64,000 nucleotides of DNA from Planktothrix rubescens CCAP 1459/22 (GCA_904830895.1 LR882958.1:4545501-4609500); one strand, 5' to 3'. Positions 1 to 9,929 are shown, counted from the stretch's first letter. A program made the numbers and translations. Notes: generated from the sequence alone by a model not told the origin.

Positions 1-694
1 ATTTTGGCTGCTCCAACACAAACTCAGGATGCTTTTCTGCAAACTCAGCCGCCGCCGCCGTAGGATGATCCCACTTCCACTCAGGATTACCGCGTGGAAC
101 ATCATCCAAATCCTTCATAATCCCATCAGTGGCAATTATATAAGAGCAGGGTGTCACAAAGCTGCAATAAGCCTCTAACTCGTCAGCAACGTGCTGTTTT
201 GTGTGACAGGAATCAAGAGAAACTAATACCGTTTCCCCTGGTTTGACTAAATTTTTTACTTGATTGACAATTTGAGTATCTGTAGAACCACCTTCAATCA
301 AAGTAATTAAAGGAAATAACTCATGTTCTTCGATCGCCTTACGGTTATGCGGTCTAATTTCAATATCAACACCAATCACTCGGCCTTTACCCATAGCTTT
401 AAACAGACTAGCATAATAAATCAAAGAACCACCATGAGCTATACCTGTTTCAATAATTACATCGGGTTTTACCTGATAGATAACTTCTTGTATCCTAATC
501 ATATCTTCAGGTAACTGAATAATCGGTCGTCCCATCCAAGTAAAGTTATAGGTATATTTTTGGTTCCAACCTAATACTACCCATTGCTGAGAAATTAGTT
601 CAAAAGCTTCCTTGGAGTAAAGGGGAATAGTTTTTTGTTGTCCTTCTACTTCTTGAACTAAGTTTTGATTGTCTGTATCAATTGTTAATTTCAT
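1..694 (-). CDS. CmcI-like SAM-dependent methyltransferase (cephalosporin hydroxylase family), 3' end outside the window
   Basis: Reading leftward from the ATG at 692-694 gives about 231 codons with no stop, so the C-terminus is cut by the window edge. The protein starts MKLTIDTDNQNLVQEVEGQQ and contains a SAM-binding-type segment (IIETGIAHGGSLIYYA at roughly residues 70-85) followed by GVDIEIRPHNR. This is the pattern of the RMNT_CmcI family, which includes rhamnosyl O-methyltransferases and cephalosporin hydroxylase-like proteins. A GAGGA ribosome-binding site sits 6 nt before the ATG, inside the end of the upstream epimerase gene, so the two are probably co-transcribed. In this sugar cluster a role in O-methylating a glycan residue is likely, but the substrate is inferred. 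Confidence 0.8.
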   Translation of the reverse strand, partial: MKLTIDTDNQNLVQEVEGQQKTIPLYSKEAFELISQQWVVLGWNQKYTYNFTWMGRPIIQLPEDMIRIQEVIYQVKPDVIIETGIAHGGSLIYYASLFKAMGKGRVIGVDIEIRPHNRKAIEEHELFPLITLIEGGSTDTQIVNQVKNLVKPGETVLVSLDSCHTKQHVADELEAYCSFVTPCSYIIATDGIMKDLDDVPRGNPEWKWDHPTAAAAEFAEKHPEFVLEQPK

Positions 695-695
695 G

Positions 696-1616
696 CTAAT
701 TCCTCAAGTTTAATTGTTTTTCCCACCAGATTATAGTCTGTTCTAATCCAGTATCTAAGTCAAATTTTGGAAACCACCGTACCTCTTGGGATAAACGAGT
801 TACATCGGCTACCAATAAGGGTGTATCATTAGTAGCTTCTGGTATAGCACCCAACTGAATTAAGTTTGATCGTTTTATTTGCTCCCCAATTTTATAGACT
901 ATATCTTTAATTGCTATTGGTTGACCCGAACCAATATTAACAGGGCCAGTAACATCACTTTCTAAAAGAGCAACAAAAGCATCAGCAACATCCTGTGCAT
1001 ACAGGAAGTCTCGCATTTGCCGACCATGAGAACAACGTGCAGGTTCACCTTTTAATAGAGAGCAGATCACAGAAGCAACTAGGCGATCAACATACTCATA
1101 AGGCCCATAGGGCAAAAAAATTCGGCCCCAAGCACTACTGAGATTAGTTAACTTAGCATAAGATTGTAACATTTCCTGCATAGCATTTTTACAAATACCA
1201 TAAGGAGAAGATGGATTTTTGGGGGTAAGAAATTCTGAACAATAGCCATAATTCCAATCATACTCAGCACAAGTACCAGACATAACGACTCGCTGACCAC
1301 CTTGGGCTTGAAATTGTTTCAGCATTGCTAAACTAGCTTGTACCCACAAAAAGTTATCTTCTGCTTGCCAATATTTACCCGGCATACTATAACACCAAGC
1401 AAAATGTAAAAAATGAGTTGGTTTTATTTGTTCAAATAGTTGTTTAATTTGGTTAATATCTAATAAATTAGCTAAATGCCAGTGACAATTCTTGAGATTG
1501 ATATCAGGTGCATTCTCGGAAACAATGGCATGGATTTCAAAATTGCGATCGCGCAAATTTTTCAGAGTATGTCTACCAATAAACCCCTTAGCACCTGTAA
1601 CAACTACTTTTTTCAT
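696..1616 (-). CDS. NAD-dependent epimerase/dehydratase (extended SDR), nucleotide-sugar reductase or epimerase
   Basis: A 306-residue extended short-chain dehydrogenase. The N-terminal Rossmann motif is TGAKGFIG, and the catalytic Tyr-Lys pair is in YGICK near residue 158, after an SGTCAEYDW segment. It is the last step-like enzyme in an operon holding rfbF, rfbG, a C-methyltransferase and a 3,5-epimerase, so it most likely reduces the 4-keto group of the CDP-linked sugar or epimerises it. The ATG overlaps the TGA of the upstream 3,5-epimerase gene (ATGA) and has no good Shine-Dalgarno sequence, which suggests translational coupling. Exact substrate and stereochemistry cannot be read from the sequence. 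Confidence 0.82.
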   Translation of the reverse strand: MKKVVVTGAKGFIGRHTLKNLRDRNFEIHAIVSENAPDINLKNCHWHLANLLDINQIKQLFEQIKPTHFLHFAWCYSMPGKYWQAEDNFLWVQASLAMLKQFQAQGGQRVVMSGTCAEYDWNYGYCSEFLTPKNPSSPYGICKNAMQEMLQSYAKLTNLSSAWGRIFLPYGPYEYVDRLVASVICSLLKGEPARCSHGRQMRDFLYAQDVADAFVALLESDVTGPVNIGSGQPIAIKDIVYKIGEQIKRSNLIQLGAIPEATNDTPLLVADVTRLSQEVRWFPKFDLDTGLEQTIIWWEKQLNLRN

Positions 1617-2146
1617 AAGGTAAAGTTTGGGTAACTTTTATCTTTTTCAGAAATGATCATTGGTGATGTCTCAGGCCAAATAATCCTAAATATTGGATCA
1701 TCCCATCTTACTCCAGTAGCTGACTCAGAATGATAGAACTCTGACATCTGATAAAAAACCTCGGTATTGTCCACCAAAGTCTGAAACCCATGAGCCATGC
1801 CTTCAGGAATATAAAGCATTTTCCGATTTTCAGCAGTTAGCTTAACAGCTACCCACTGCTTAAAGGTTGGTGACTCAGGACGCAAATCAATAATGACATC
1901 ATAGATCGCACCCATTGTACACCTAACTAGCTTTGCTTCTTCATGGGGTTTAGCTTGATAGTGCATCCCCCGCAAAGTTCCTTTTTTAAGATTAAAAGAA
2001 ATATTACATTGAACTAGATTAGGATTTAACCCTTGTTCAATAAACTCTTTTTGACACCAAGATCGAGCAAAAAAGCCCCTTTCATCCCTAATCAATTCTG
2101 GCTCTATAATATAAGCACCTTTTAGTTGAGTTTCAGTAAATTTCAA
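1613..2146 (-). CDS. rfbC: dTDP-4-dehydrorhamnose 3,5-epimerase family protein (RmlC/RfbC-like)
   Basis: A 177-residue cupin of normal RmlC length. Typical family segments are visible: RDERGFFARSW near the N-terminus, LRGMHYQ with the catalytic His, KLVRCTMGAIYDVIIDLR, and YIPEGMAHGFQTL. It should epimerise C3 and/or C5 of a 4-keto-6-deoxyhexose nucleotide. Its neighbours make a CDP sugar rather than a dTDP sugar, so the natural substrate is probably the CDP-4-keto (possibly C-methylated) intermediate. The start is TTG, not ATG: it overlaps the preceding TGA (TTGA) and is preceded by a perfect GGAGGTGATT ribosome-binding site 7 nt away, which decides the start. Confidence 0.88.
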   Translation of the reverse strand: MKFTETQLKGAYIIEPELIRDERGFFARSWCQKEFIEQGLNPNLVQCNISFNLKKGTLRGMHYQAKPHEEAKLVRCTMGAIYDVIIDLRPESPTFKQWVAVKLTAENRKMLYIPEGMAHGFQTLVDNTEVFYQMSEFYHSESATGVRWDDPIFRIIWPETSPMIISEKDKSYPNFTL

Positions 2147-3372
2147 GCAATCACCTCCACTTCAGGAATAGGGACAACAAACTTGCCTCCCCACTCACGA
2201 ATATGACTCATTTGCTCGATAATCTCATCCTTGATATTCCACGGTAAGATTAGCAGATAATCTGGTTTAGTTTCGATAATTTTATCAGGATGATGGATAG
2301 GAATGTGGGTGCCGGGTAAAAATAAACCTTGTTTATAGGGACTACGATCTACTGTATAGTCGAGTAAATCTGTCCGAATTCCACAATAGTTCAATAATGT
2401 ATTCCCTTTAGCTGGCGCACCATAACCGACAACTGATTTCCCCTGATTTTTGATATCAATTAAGAAACGGAGTAAATGGCGTTTTGTTGCCTTAACTTGT
2501 TCCCCAAACCCTAAATAAGTTGACCGTTGCTCTAACCCAGCTTTACTTTCTTTAGTTTTGAGTTTGGAAACGCGATCACTAATAGGTTTTTTACCATCAT
2601 TATGTTGCCCATAAATTCGTAAAGATCCCCCATGAGTGGGTAATTCTTCCACATCAAATAAAATTAAACCATGAGTTGCAAAGACTTTTTCGACGGTCAA
2701 AAACGAGAAATAAGAAAAATGTTCGTGGTAAATGGTATCGAATTGATTTTGTAAAATAAGTTGTAATACATGAGGAAATTCCATTGTTAAAATCCCATCA
2801 GGTTTAAGTACAATCTTCATTCCTGCTACAAAATCATTCAAATCAGGAACATGAGCCAAAACATTATTACCCAATAATAAATCAGCTTGTTTCCCTTGAG
2901 CAACTAATTCTTGAGCCGTTGACACCCCAAAAAACTTAACCAAAGAAGGAATTCCTTTTTCTTCAGCAACTTTAGCCACATTAGCAGCAGGTTCAATTCC
3001 CAATACAGGAATATTTTGTTTCTGAAAATACTGAAGCAAGTAACCATCATTACTGGCAATTTCAATAACTTGACTATTCGCGTTCAAACCAAATCGTTGA
3101 GTCATTAATTCAGTATAATTTTCAGCATGGCGCAACCAAGTTTCTGAATAGGAGGAAAAATAAGCATAATCACTAAAAATTTGATCCGGCGTTTCAAATT
3201 CTTCCAACTGAACTAAAAAACAGTTTTCACAAACATAAGCATGAAGCGGATAAAATTTTTCTGCCTTATTAATAGCATCTGATTCTAAATAAGCATTAGA
3301 AAGGGGAGACATCCCCAAATCAACAAAAGTATGGTTTAATAAATTACCACAAAAACGGCATTTCGATGGCAT
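2143..3372 (-). CDS. Sugar C-methyltransferase with N-terminal zinc-binding domain (TylC3-like)
   Basis: A 409-residue protein with the three-part architecture of NDP-hexose C-methyltransferases. An N-terminal zinc-ribbon-like domain carries CRFCG near residue 5 and CENC near residue 48. A central SAM-binding Rossmann domain contains VIEIASNDGYLL near residue 100 and the D/N-rich LLGNNVLAHVPDL. The C-terminal domain contains GYGAPAKGNTLLNYC, the typical C-methyltransferase C-terminal motif. Relatives such as TylC3 methylate C3 of a 4-keto-deoxysugar. Placed directly after rfbF and rfbG, it predicts a branched C-methyl 6-deoxyhexose. The ATG has AGGAG about 11 nt upstream and lies 5 bp after the rfbG stop. 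Confidence 0.87.
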   Translation of the reverse strand: MPSKCRFCGNLLNHTFVDLGMSPLSNAYLESDAINKAEKFYPLHAYVCENCFLVQLEEFETPDQIFSDYAYFSSYSETWLRHAENYTELMTQRFGLNANSQVIEIASNDGYLLQYFQKQNIPVLGIEPAANVAKVAEEKGIPSLVKFFGVSTAQELVAQGKQADLLLGNNVLAHVPDLNDFVAGMKIVLKPDGILTMEFPHVLQLILQNQFDTIYHEHFSYFSFLTVEKVFATHGLILFDVEELPTHGGSLRIYGQHNDGKKPISDRVSKLKTKESKAGLEQRSTYLGFGEQVKATKRHLLRFLIDIKNQGKSVVGYGAPAKGNTLLNYCGIRTDLLDYTVDRSPYKQGLFLPGTHIPIHHPDKIIETKPDYLLILPWNIKDEIIEQMSHIREWGGKFVVPIPEVEVIA

Positions 3373-3377
3373 TGAAT

Positions 3378-4379
3378 TTACATCTCCTTTAAATTTTGAT
3401 CGTCTTGTTTACTCACAAAAATCTTATACCACTCAATAGTTTCTTTTAAACCTTTTTCTAAGGAATATTGAGGATACCAATTCAACATCTCACGAGCTTT
3501 TTTAGCGGAAAGATACTGGTGCTTAATTTCATTCTTGGCTTGATTCAAGATAACAGGTTCTAAATCTTTCTTATCCATCAAAGCTAGAATTTTATGCACC
3601 AGTTCTAACACCGTAATTTGCAGTTCATTACTAAAATTAAACGCCTCGCCCCAGATTTCTTTTCTCTCCATCTGTTCCGCTAAATGTAGATAGGCTAACA
3701 CCCCATCCTTGACATAAAAATAATCCCGAATATAACTCCCATCACTGCGAATAGTAACGGGTTTATCGCGCAATGCTGAACGAATGGTATCCGGTACAAT
3801 CCGGTTAAAATTCAAGTCCCCGCCGCCATAAAAATTACCACAGCGAGTAATACAAACTGGCAATCCATAACTAACATAATAAGTGCGACAAATCAAATCT
3901 GCACAACTTTTGGACACATCATAAGGGTGTTCTCCTTGTAAGGGTGTGGTTTCATCATAAGGCAAAATTTCTTGATCGCCATACGCTTTATCACTAGAAG
4001 CCACCACAATACGACTCACTCCCCCCACACGACGACAGGCTTCTAAAAGGTTCCAAGTTCCTTTAATATTAGCTTCAAAGGTGGCCAAGGGTTCACGGTT
4101 AGCTACTCCGACAATAGTTTGAGCCGCTAAGTGAAAAACCGTATCAACTTCATACTCATTAATCGCCCGTTCTAGGGTCGGTAAATCTTCAATACAACCC
4201 CGAACAATATTAATTTGATTATGCCAGTTTTCAGTATACAGTCGAGACTGGGGAACACCATCTCGGATTAAAGCCGTTACCCTAGCTCCTCGCTGCACTA
4301 ACTCCGCTACTAACCAACTTCCTAATAACCCTGTACCCCCGGTGACAAACACAGAGCGATCGCGCCAAAATTGACTCAT
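3378..4379 (-). CDS. rfbG: CDP-glucose 4,6-dehydratase
   Basis: Starting from the ATG at 4377-4379 ([10 protein letters not shown]) gives 333 residues. This ATG overlaps the TGA of rfbF (ATGA) and has AAGG upstream, so it is preferred over the upstream in-frame TTG. The NAD-binding motif is [11 protein letters not shown] near the N-terminus, the catalytic pair is in YDVSK near residue 150, and the segment [18 protein letters not shown] is characteristic of CDP-glucose 4,6-dehydratases. It converts CDP-D-glucose to CDP-4-keto-6-deoxy-D-glucose, the branch point for CDP-deoxysugars. No rfbH-type 3-dehydrase is nearby, so the 3,6-dideoxy route is not indicated. Confidence 0.92.
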   Translation of the reverse strand: MSQFWRDRSVFVTGGTGLLGSWLVAELVQRGARVTALIRDGVPQSRLYTENWHNQINIVRGCIEDLPTLERAINEYEVDTVFHLAAQTIVGVANREPLATFEANIKGTWNLLEACRRVGGVSRIVVASSDKAYGDQEILPYDETTPLQGEHPYDVSKSCADLICRTYYVSYGLPVCITRCGNFYGGGDLNFNRIVPDTIRSALRDKPVTIRSDGSYIRDYFYVKDGVLAYLHLAEQMERKEIWGEAFNFSNELQITVLELVHKILALMDKKDLEPVILNQAKNEIKHQYLSAKKAREMLNWYPQYSLEKGLKETIEWYKIFVSKQDDQNLKEM

Positions 4380-5155
4380 TTCCATACCTTCCAAGGAGCT
4401 TGTTCAGTTTCCCACATTTTATTGAGTTCAGTGTATTCTTTAAAGGTATCCATCGCATAAAAAAAGCCATGATGCTGATAACTCATTAACTGCCCCTCTG
4501 CCGTTAAACGCTCTAAAGGTTCCCGTTCTAATATACAATGCCCTCCCTCTAAATAATCAAATACTTTGCGGTTAAAGACAAAATAACCCGCACTTACCCA
4601 TTTATTATCCTTAATTTTTTCTCCAAACTTCAAAACCCTAGCTTCTCGTTCATCAATATCCACAATTCCATAACGAGAAGGCGGTTGTACCGTTGTGACG
4701 GTTGCCAGTTTTCCATGTTCCTTATGAAAACTGAGTAATTCTCCAATATTGACATTGGCCAGACCATCTCCATAAGTGACCATAAATAGATCATCTTCGA
4801 TGTACTTCTCGATCTGCTTAATTCGTCCTCCGGTCTGGGTATCAACTCCTGTATTAGCTAACGTTACCCGAAAATTCTGCTCATCGTAATTATTCAGATA
4901 ACTAATTTGGTTAGGAACTCCTAAACCAATGGTAAAGTCATTATTCATCGCTTCATAATTGAGGAAATATTCCTTGATCATATTTCCCCGATATCCCAAA
5001 CAGGTGATAAAATCCAGGAACCCATAATGGGCATAGAGTTTCATAATATGCCAAATAATCGGACGTCCGCCAACTTCAACTAATGGTTTAGGACGATATT
5101 CCGTTTCTTCTCGAAGGCGAGTTCCCAAGCCTCCTGCTAAAATTACAACTTGCAT
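4376..5155 (-). CDS. rfbF: Glucose-1-phosphate cytidylyltransferase
   Basis: A 259-residue nucleotidyltransferase of standard RfbF length. The N-terminal signature [18 protein letters not shown] is followed by [32 protein letters not shown] contains the metal-binding Asp, and [18 protein letters not shown]-like segments typical of the family follow. It forms CDP-glucose from CTP and glucose 1-phosphate, feeding rfbG, with which it overlaps by 4 bp. It is probably the first gene of the sugar-nucleotide sub-operon: a 145-bp gap separates it from the upstream methyltransferase, and an AGGA motif precedes the ATG. Confidence 0.93.
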   Translation of the reverse strand: MQVVILAGGLGTRLREETEYRPKPLVEVGGRPIIWHIMKLYAHYGFLDFITCLGYRGNMIKEYFLNYEAMNNDFTIGLGVPNQISYLNNYDEQNFRVTLANTGVDTQTGGRIKQIEKYIEDDLFMVTYGDGLANVNIGELLSFHKEHGKLATVTTVQPPSRYGIVDIDEREARVLKFGEKIKDNKWVSAGYFVFNRKVFDYLEGGHCILEREPLERLTAEGQLMSYQHHGFFYAMDTFKEYTELNKMWETEQAPWKVWK

Positions 5156-5299
5156 TACTTAATCCTACTAACAACTTGGTTTATATGATACAGGAAAATT
5201 GTTTTTGTTCCTGTACTTCTTGACTTTGTTAAAACTTTCCAATTTTTATCTGGGTTAATGATCAGAAGTTTACAGTACATAAGAATATAGCGATAAATA

Positions 5300-6274
5300 T
5301 TAAAGTTTGGGATAATAACTATTGGCTTCTAAAACATCATCTAACGTCACATCCCATCTAAATTTATCATAATTCACTTCTCTAACTTTTTTAGCCAGGA
5401 TTACTACACCTCCAAACACAGGATAAGTAGGAAAGCTTTCTTGACCTGACTGTAACCTATCAAAATGCAAACGCATCGGTTCATGATAAGCCGCTTGTAT
5501 GACCTCAAACCCTAAAGCCGGAGAAAATAACGCTTTTAAACCTGTATCACAAAACCGCCAAAAGTCCCAAGGCAACTCATGAGTTGGCCAAGTAAAGTGG
5601 GTATGATGAAAGGTGTAACCTCCGACTTCCAAAATCTTACTAATTTCCCTAGCAACAATCCAAGGCATCGCTAAATGTTCTAAAACAGATAAGGAAAAAA
5701 TCCCATCAAATCGCTGATTATTAAAGTATTGAGACAGTTTATGAGCATCTCCAACAACATCAGTATTAGAGTCGGGATAATAGTCAAATCCAGTATAGGA
5801 TTGAGCATTTGGAAAAAGAGATCTTTGACTGACACTTCCAGGAGAAACAATGCGGGAACCAATCTCTAAAACATTAAGATAATTTTGGTTAACTAACTGC
5901 ATAAACTGATTATAAAGACTTGAGCCATCTGGAAATAAATGAGGGTCAGGAGGTTGAGGGAATGAACCATCACAAGTTATGGTTGTATTGTAGGTTTTCC
6001 CTTGACCTTTCGCATTAAACGTAACCTGATGTTTCGCAATCCGAGGAAAATGAACAACAAAACCACAATTTTGTGTGTAATATAGGGGATATACTGCTTC
6101 GACATCTGGACGAGGATGCCAGGAGGTTATGAGAATAGTATTACCTCCTACAGAAATTTCTACTTTATCTAAAGCACCTTTTTTTGAAGTAATCCACCCT
6201 CTTAGACCCATTGCATGATCATTTGACCAGGATTCATCAACGGATAAAATCAGGTTCTCATCTTCTACCAACAT
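5300..6274 (-). CDS. SAM-dependent methyltransferase with an N-terminal accessory domain
   Basis: A 324-residue protein. Residues from about 130 form a class I methyltransferase: LNVLEIGSRIVSPGSVSQ (motif I), FDYYPDSNTDVVGDAHKL, and FDGIFSLSVLEHLAMPWIVA (motif IV region). The first 100 residues are a separate beta-rich domain with the pattern GW..., RPDVEAVYP and CGFVVHF. The same pattern appears at the C-terminus of the GT2 protein ending at 9930. The gene lies between the glycosyltransferase genes and rfbF, so methylation of a sugar or of the glycan carrier is a reasonable guess; the substrate is unknown. Confidence 0.75.
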   Translation of the reverse strand: MLVEDENLILSVDESWSNDHAMGLRGWITSKKGALDKVEISVGGNTILITSWHPRPDVEAVYPLYYTQNCGFVVHFPRIAKHQVTFNAKGQGKTYNTTITCDGSFPQPPDPHLFPDGSSLYNQFMQLVNQNYLNVLEIGSRIVSPGSVSQRSLFPNAQSYTGFDYYPDSNTDVVGDAHKLSQYFNNQRFDGIFSLSVLEHLAMPWIVAREISKILEVGGYTFHHTHFTWPTHELPWDFWRFCDTGLKALFSPALGFEVIQAAYHEPMRLHFDRLQSGQESFPTYPVFGGVVILAKKVREVNYDKFRWDVTLDDVLEANSYYPKL

Positions 6275-6347
6275 ATCCCCATTCCTTGTATTTAAGTTTC
6301 ACGAATCTACGAGATCAGAATTAATTAAAGGATTTATATATCTGTAT

Positions 6348-9300
6348 TTAATCCTGCACCTTAATACTAAAGTTCTGACAAACTCTTGTCAAGTGAGGAC
6401 TATAACAAGGATCATTATCAATATACTTTTGCCAACGTCCTTCAATAATTTTTGATTCTCGGTTTAGGCGTTCTTTCTTTTCCGGTGTATCTTCATAACC
6501 CCGACTTTTTGATTCATGATGATAAAGTTTAACATGAGGTAAGTACAAATTTCGATAGCCTTTATCTAGCATCTTTAAACACAAATCGACATCATTATAC
6601 GCGACTGTCAAATGTTCATCAAAACCTCCAATTTGTTCAAATACTTCTCGCCGACACATCAAGCAAGCACCTGTAACCGCAGAGACATTATTAAACCCAA
6701 TAACATTGCCAAAATATCCAGGGATATCAGAAGACATAGCATAATATCCATGACCAGCAACGCCACCTAATCCCATCACAACTCCGGCGTGTTGAATCGT
6801 ATTATCTGGGAATAATAATAACACTCCTACCGCACCAATTTGAGGACGTTGAACTTGTTCTACCATCGCATTCATCCAGTCAGGATTAAGCACTTCGGTA
6901 TCGTTATTTAAGAATAGCAGATAATCTCCCGTTGCTTGACTGACTCCATAATTATTAATGGTGGAGAAGTTAAAAGGAATATCTAAACGATAACATTTAA
7001 ACCGTGAAGATTCCTGAGAACTCCACTTAGAAAACACTTTAAATGTATAGTCTTGAACGCTACCATTATCAATGACAATCACTTCATAGTTAGGATAGTT
7101 TGTTTGAGTAAAAATAGACTCTAAACATCGGTCTAATACTTCCCCTAAATCTCTTGTTGGAATAATGATGCTAACCTTCTTATAATCGGTAATTTCATAA
7201 CGGACTAAATGATGTCCTAAAAACCCTGGAACTCCTGTTACTATTCCTGTTTCTCCTCGTCTATCTATAGCATCCTGAATCGCTTTTTCTGACGCTTCAT
7301 AAGCATAGGGTTTAGCTTCGCTTCCTCCTGCGGTGGAACCGGAGTGCATTCGCCAGTGATATAAAACTTTGGGAATATGAGCAATTTTTTGAGTTTTTTC
7401 GGTAAATCTCAAGACTAAATCATAATCTTGAGCGCCTTCATAACCGATTCTGAAACCTCCAATTTCTTCTATAATAGAACGTCGGTAAGTTCCTAAATGG
7501 CAGGTGTACATCCGAGACAAAAATGATTCAGGACACCATTCTGGTTTGAAGTAAGGATTAATTAAGTTACCATTGGGACTAATTTTATCTTCATCGGAAT
7601 AAATCATATCTAAATTAGGATTCCGATTTAATAATAAAGCAACTTCATATAACCCATCGGGAGTAATTAAATCATCATGATCCAGCAAGGTAATAAATTC
7701 CCCTGTTGCTAATTCTAAGGCGGAGTTAGAGGATGCAGAAATATGACCATTTTCTGTTCTATAAATAACTTTAATTCGGGAATCTTTAGCTTGATATTCT
7801 TCTAAAACTTCCTTAACATGGGGAGAGGGGGAAGCATCATCAGCAATACAAAATTCCCAGTAGGGATAAATTTGATTGATCACAGATTCTATGGCTTCCC
7901 TGAGAAATTCTTCTGGGGTATTATAAACAGGCATAATCACGCTAAATACGGGTTTATGCACGAATAATTCCATCGTTTCTGCCATTTTTCTTAAATCTGC
8001 TGCTCTGGGAAAGTTCTTGTCTCGCCAGAGTTTATACATATAATCTTCAACTAGAATTTTATCTAAAAGTGCAGTTTTTAAGCCATTAAAATCAATTCCT
8101 AATGCGGGATCAAGTTCGGATGCTCGTCGATAATGATGTAGAGAATCTTCTATTTTACCTTGTTTAGCTAAAGCGGTTGCTAAGTTACAGTGTGACCAAC
8201 CGAAATGGGGGTTAATTTCTAAGCATTTGCGGTAAGTTGCGATCGCTTCTTCTGAATTACCTTGTTTTTCTAAAGTATCAGCTAAATTATGATAAGACCA
8301 GTAAAAATCAGGATTTGATTCAATCGCTTTTTTATAAGATAAAACCGCTTGTTCAAATTTCTTTTGGCGTTGTCGAATATCTCCTAAATTGTGATAGGAA
8401 CCAAAAAAGTCAGGGTTTAATTCAATGGCTTTTTGGTAGGTTTTTGCGGCTGCTTCCAGTTCACCTATTTTTTCTAAAGGTTCCCCTAAACGATGGTAAA
8501 TATCCGATGAATTGGGGTTAATTTCTAAGGCTTTTTGGTAAGTAGCGATCGCATCTTCAAACTCACTCATCCTGACAAATGCTTCTCCCAACTTTAGTAA
8601 TATTTCAAAGTCTTGGGGTTGAGCATCTTTAACTTTTTTATAATAAATTAGTGCTTGTTCACGCTGATTTTTACTCCATAATAAATTAGCATATTTCCAA
8701 CATAATTCTAAGTTATCTGGCTGGGATTTTAACAGATTTTGATATACTTCAATATCTTCACTATCAAATTCAATAGATTTTTCATAATATTGGTTTGCTT
8801 TTTGTAAATCGCCTGGGGTTTGTCGGTACTTTAAGGTATCTGCCAACTGAGAATAAATCTTTGTTAAATTAGGATTTAATTCTAACGCTTTAGAATAGGA
8901 AGCGATCGCAGCGTCCCATCGTTCTAATTTAACTAAAACCTCGGCAAAACTCTGATGACATTCGGCTGATTCAGGATTTAATACGATTGCTTGGGAATAA
9001 GCAGAAACGGCATTTTCCCATTGATTTAGGTGAGCAAAAACATTACCTAAACCGTGATGAAATATCGCTGCATTGGGTTTGATTTGAATTGCTTGGGAAT
9101 AGGCATCAATAGCTTGATTAAAATGTTGACAATGAGAATAAACATCTCCCAGTGCATGATATATTTCTGGTGATTTAGGATTAAATTGTATGGCTTCTAA
9201 CAATATATTTAAGGCTTCTTCAAACAAACCTTTTTGAACTAATATTTTCCCTAATATTTCATAAGTATTTCCTAAATTGGGATTGAGATCAATCGCTTTG

Positions 9301-9812
9301 CGACAGGACTCTATTGCTTCATCCAGTTGACCCTGTTGTGCTAATGCTTCTCCTAAATATTGATAAGCGATCGCATCTTCTGAATTAAGTTCCAGAGCTT
9401 TTTGATAGTAACTAATTGCTTGTTCTAATTCACCTTGTTTAAATAGAGCTTGACCTAAACTATTATAAAATTCGTTAGCATTTGGATTGATAGCGATCGC
9501 ACATTGTAACGTCTTAATTGTATCGGGTAAATTTCCAAGTTTCAATAAAACTTCTGCTAATTGATATTGTGACCAAGCTGAATCAGGATTTAGTTCAATG
9601 GCACGCTGAAATGCCTGAATTGACTCTAATAGTTGATTATTTTCTGCTAATGCTTCCCCTAAATTATGGTAGACCCAATGAAAATTAGGGCTTAATTGTG
9701 CTGCTCTACGATAAGCAATAATGGCAGCTTGCAATTGACCCGATTGTTTCAGTTGATTGGCTTCTTCTAGTAAATTTGTAGCTGTTTTGAAGTTGTTGGA
9801 TTTAGATAGCAT
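6348..9812 (-). CDS. TPR protein fused to two family 2 glycosyltransferase domains
   Basis: A 1,154-residue protein. Residues about 1-560 are an almost continuous array of tetratricopeptide repeats with the recurring pattern AI..Y.KA(L/I)E(L/I)NP. Two GT-A-fold GT2 domains follow. The first begins at FSVIMPVYNTPEEFL, with the DDASPSP and DHDDLI acidic motifs. The second begins at KVSIIIPTRDLG, with FLNNDTEVLNPDW and the late HHESKSRG motif. The protein has no signal peptide or membrane segment, so it is probably cytoplasmic. TPR arrays fused to GT2 domains are common in cyanobacterial polysaccharide or glycoprotein clusters, where the TPR part probably recruits partners. The neighbouring TPR and GT2-GT2 genes reproduce this architecture in two pieces. 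Confidence 0.9.
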   Translation of the reverse strand: MLSKSNNFKTATNLLEEANQLKQSGQLQAAIIAYRRAAQLSPNFHWVYHNLGEALAENNQLLESIQAFQRAIELNPDSAWSQYQLAEVLLKLGNLPDTIKTLQCAIAINPNANEFYNSLGQALFKQGELEQAISYYQKALELNSEDAIAYQYLGEALAQQGQLDEAIESCRKAIDLNPNLGNTYEILGKILVQKGLFEEALNILLEAIQFNPKSPEIYHALGDVYSHCQHFNQAIDAYSQAIQIKPNAAIFHHGLGNVFAHLNQWENAVSAYSQAIVLNPESAECHQSFAEVLVKLERWDAAIASYSKALELNPNLTKIYSQLADTLKYRQTPGDLQKANQYYEKSIEFDSEDIEVYQNLLKSQPDNLELCWKYANLLWSKNQREQALIYYKKVKDAQPQDFEILLKLGEAFVRMSEFEDAIATYQKALEINPNSSDIYHRLGEPLEKIGELEAAAKTYQKAIELNPDFFGSYHNLGDIRQRQKKFEQAVLSYKKAIESNPDFYWSYHNLADTLEKQGNSEEAIATYRKCLEINPHFGWSHCNLATALAKQGKIEDSLHHYRRASELDPALGIDFNGLKTALLDKILVEDYMYKLWRDKNFPRAADLRKMAETMELFVHKPVFSVIMPVYNTPEEFLREAIESVINQIYPYWEFCIADDASPSPHVKEVLEEYQAKDSRIKVIYRTENGHISASSNSALELATGEFITLLDHDDLITPDGLYEVALLLNRNPNLDMIYSDEDKISPNGNLINPYFKPEWCPESFLSRMYTCHLGTYRRSIIEEIGGFRIGYEGAQDYDLVLRFTEKTQKIAHIPKVLYHWRMHSGSTAGGSEAKPYAYEASEKAIQDAIDRRGETGIVTGVPGFLGHHLVRYEITDYKKVSIIIPTRDLGEVLDRCLESIFTQTNYPNYEVIVIDNGSVQDYTFKVFSKWSSQESSRFKCYRLDIPFNFSTINNYGVSQATGDYLLFLNNDTEVLNPDWMNAMVEQVQRPQIGAVGVLLLFPDNTIQHAGVVMGLGGVAGHGYYAMSSDIPGYFGNVIGFNNVSAVTGACLMCRREVFEQIGGFDEHLTVAYNDVDLCLKMLDKGYRNLYLPHVKLYHHESKSRGYEDTPEKKERLNRESKIIEGRWQKYIDNDPCYSPHLTRVCQNFSIKVQD

Positions 9813-9835
9813 TGTTGATTTTTCCCGAATTGAAC

Positions 9836-9921
9836 TAAGTCATGATGTTGTTGCGCTTCAGCGCTCCATGTTGTTGCGCTTCAGAGCTCCATAATTGTTG
9901 CGTGCGAGAAGCTCTTACGCA
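9836..9921. repeat. Short imperfect tandem/palindromic intergenic repeat
   Basis: Between the two glycosyltransferase genes the unit TGTTGCGCTTCAGCGCTCCA is repeated almost exactly with a single-base change, followed by a degenerate third copy (TGTTGCGTGCGAGAAGCTC). Each unit contains a small inverted repeat around GCGCTTCAGCGC or GAGAAGCTC. A related fragment, GCGCTCAAGCGCAACAACG, lies near 50993. This looks like a dispersed non-coding repeat family; no function is claimed. Confidence 0.5.
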
Positions 9922-9929
9922 CCCTACAT

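Noticed and set aside
323-514. Plus-strand 63-codon frame
   Set aside because: Antisense to the CmcI-like methyltransferase, which has clear family motifs.
696-5155. Reading the sugar cluster as dTDP-L-rhamnose biosynthesis
   Set aside because: Only the 3,5-epimerase fits; the nucleotidyltransferase and dehydratase are CDP-glucose types and a C-methyltransferase is present.
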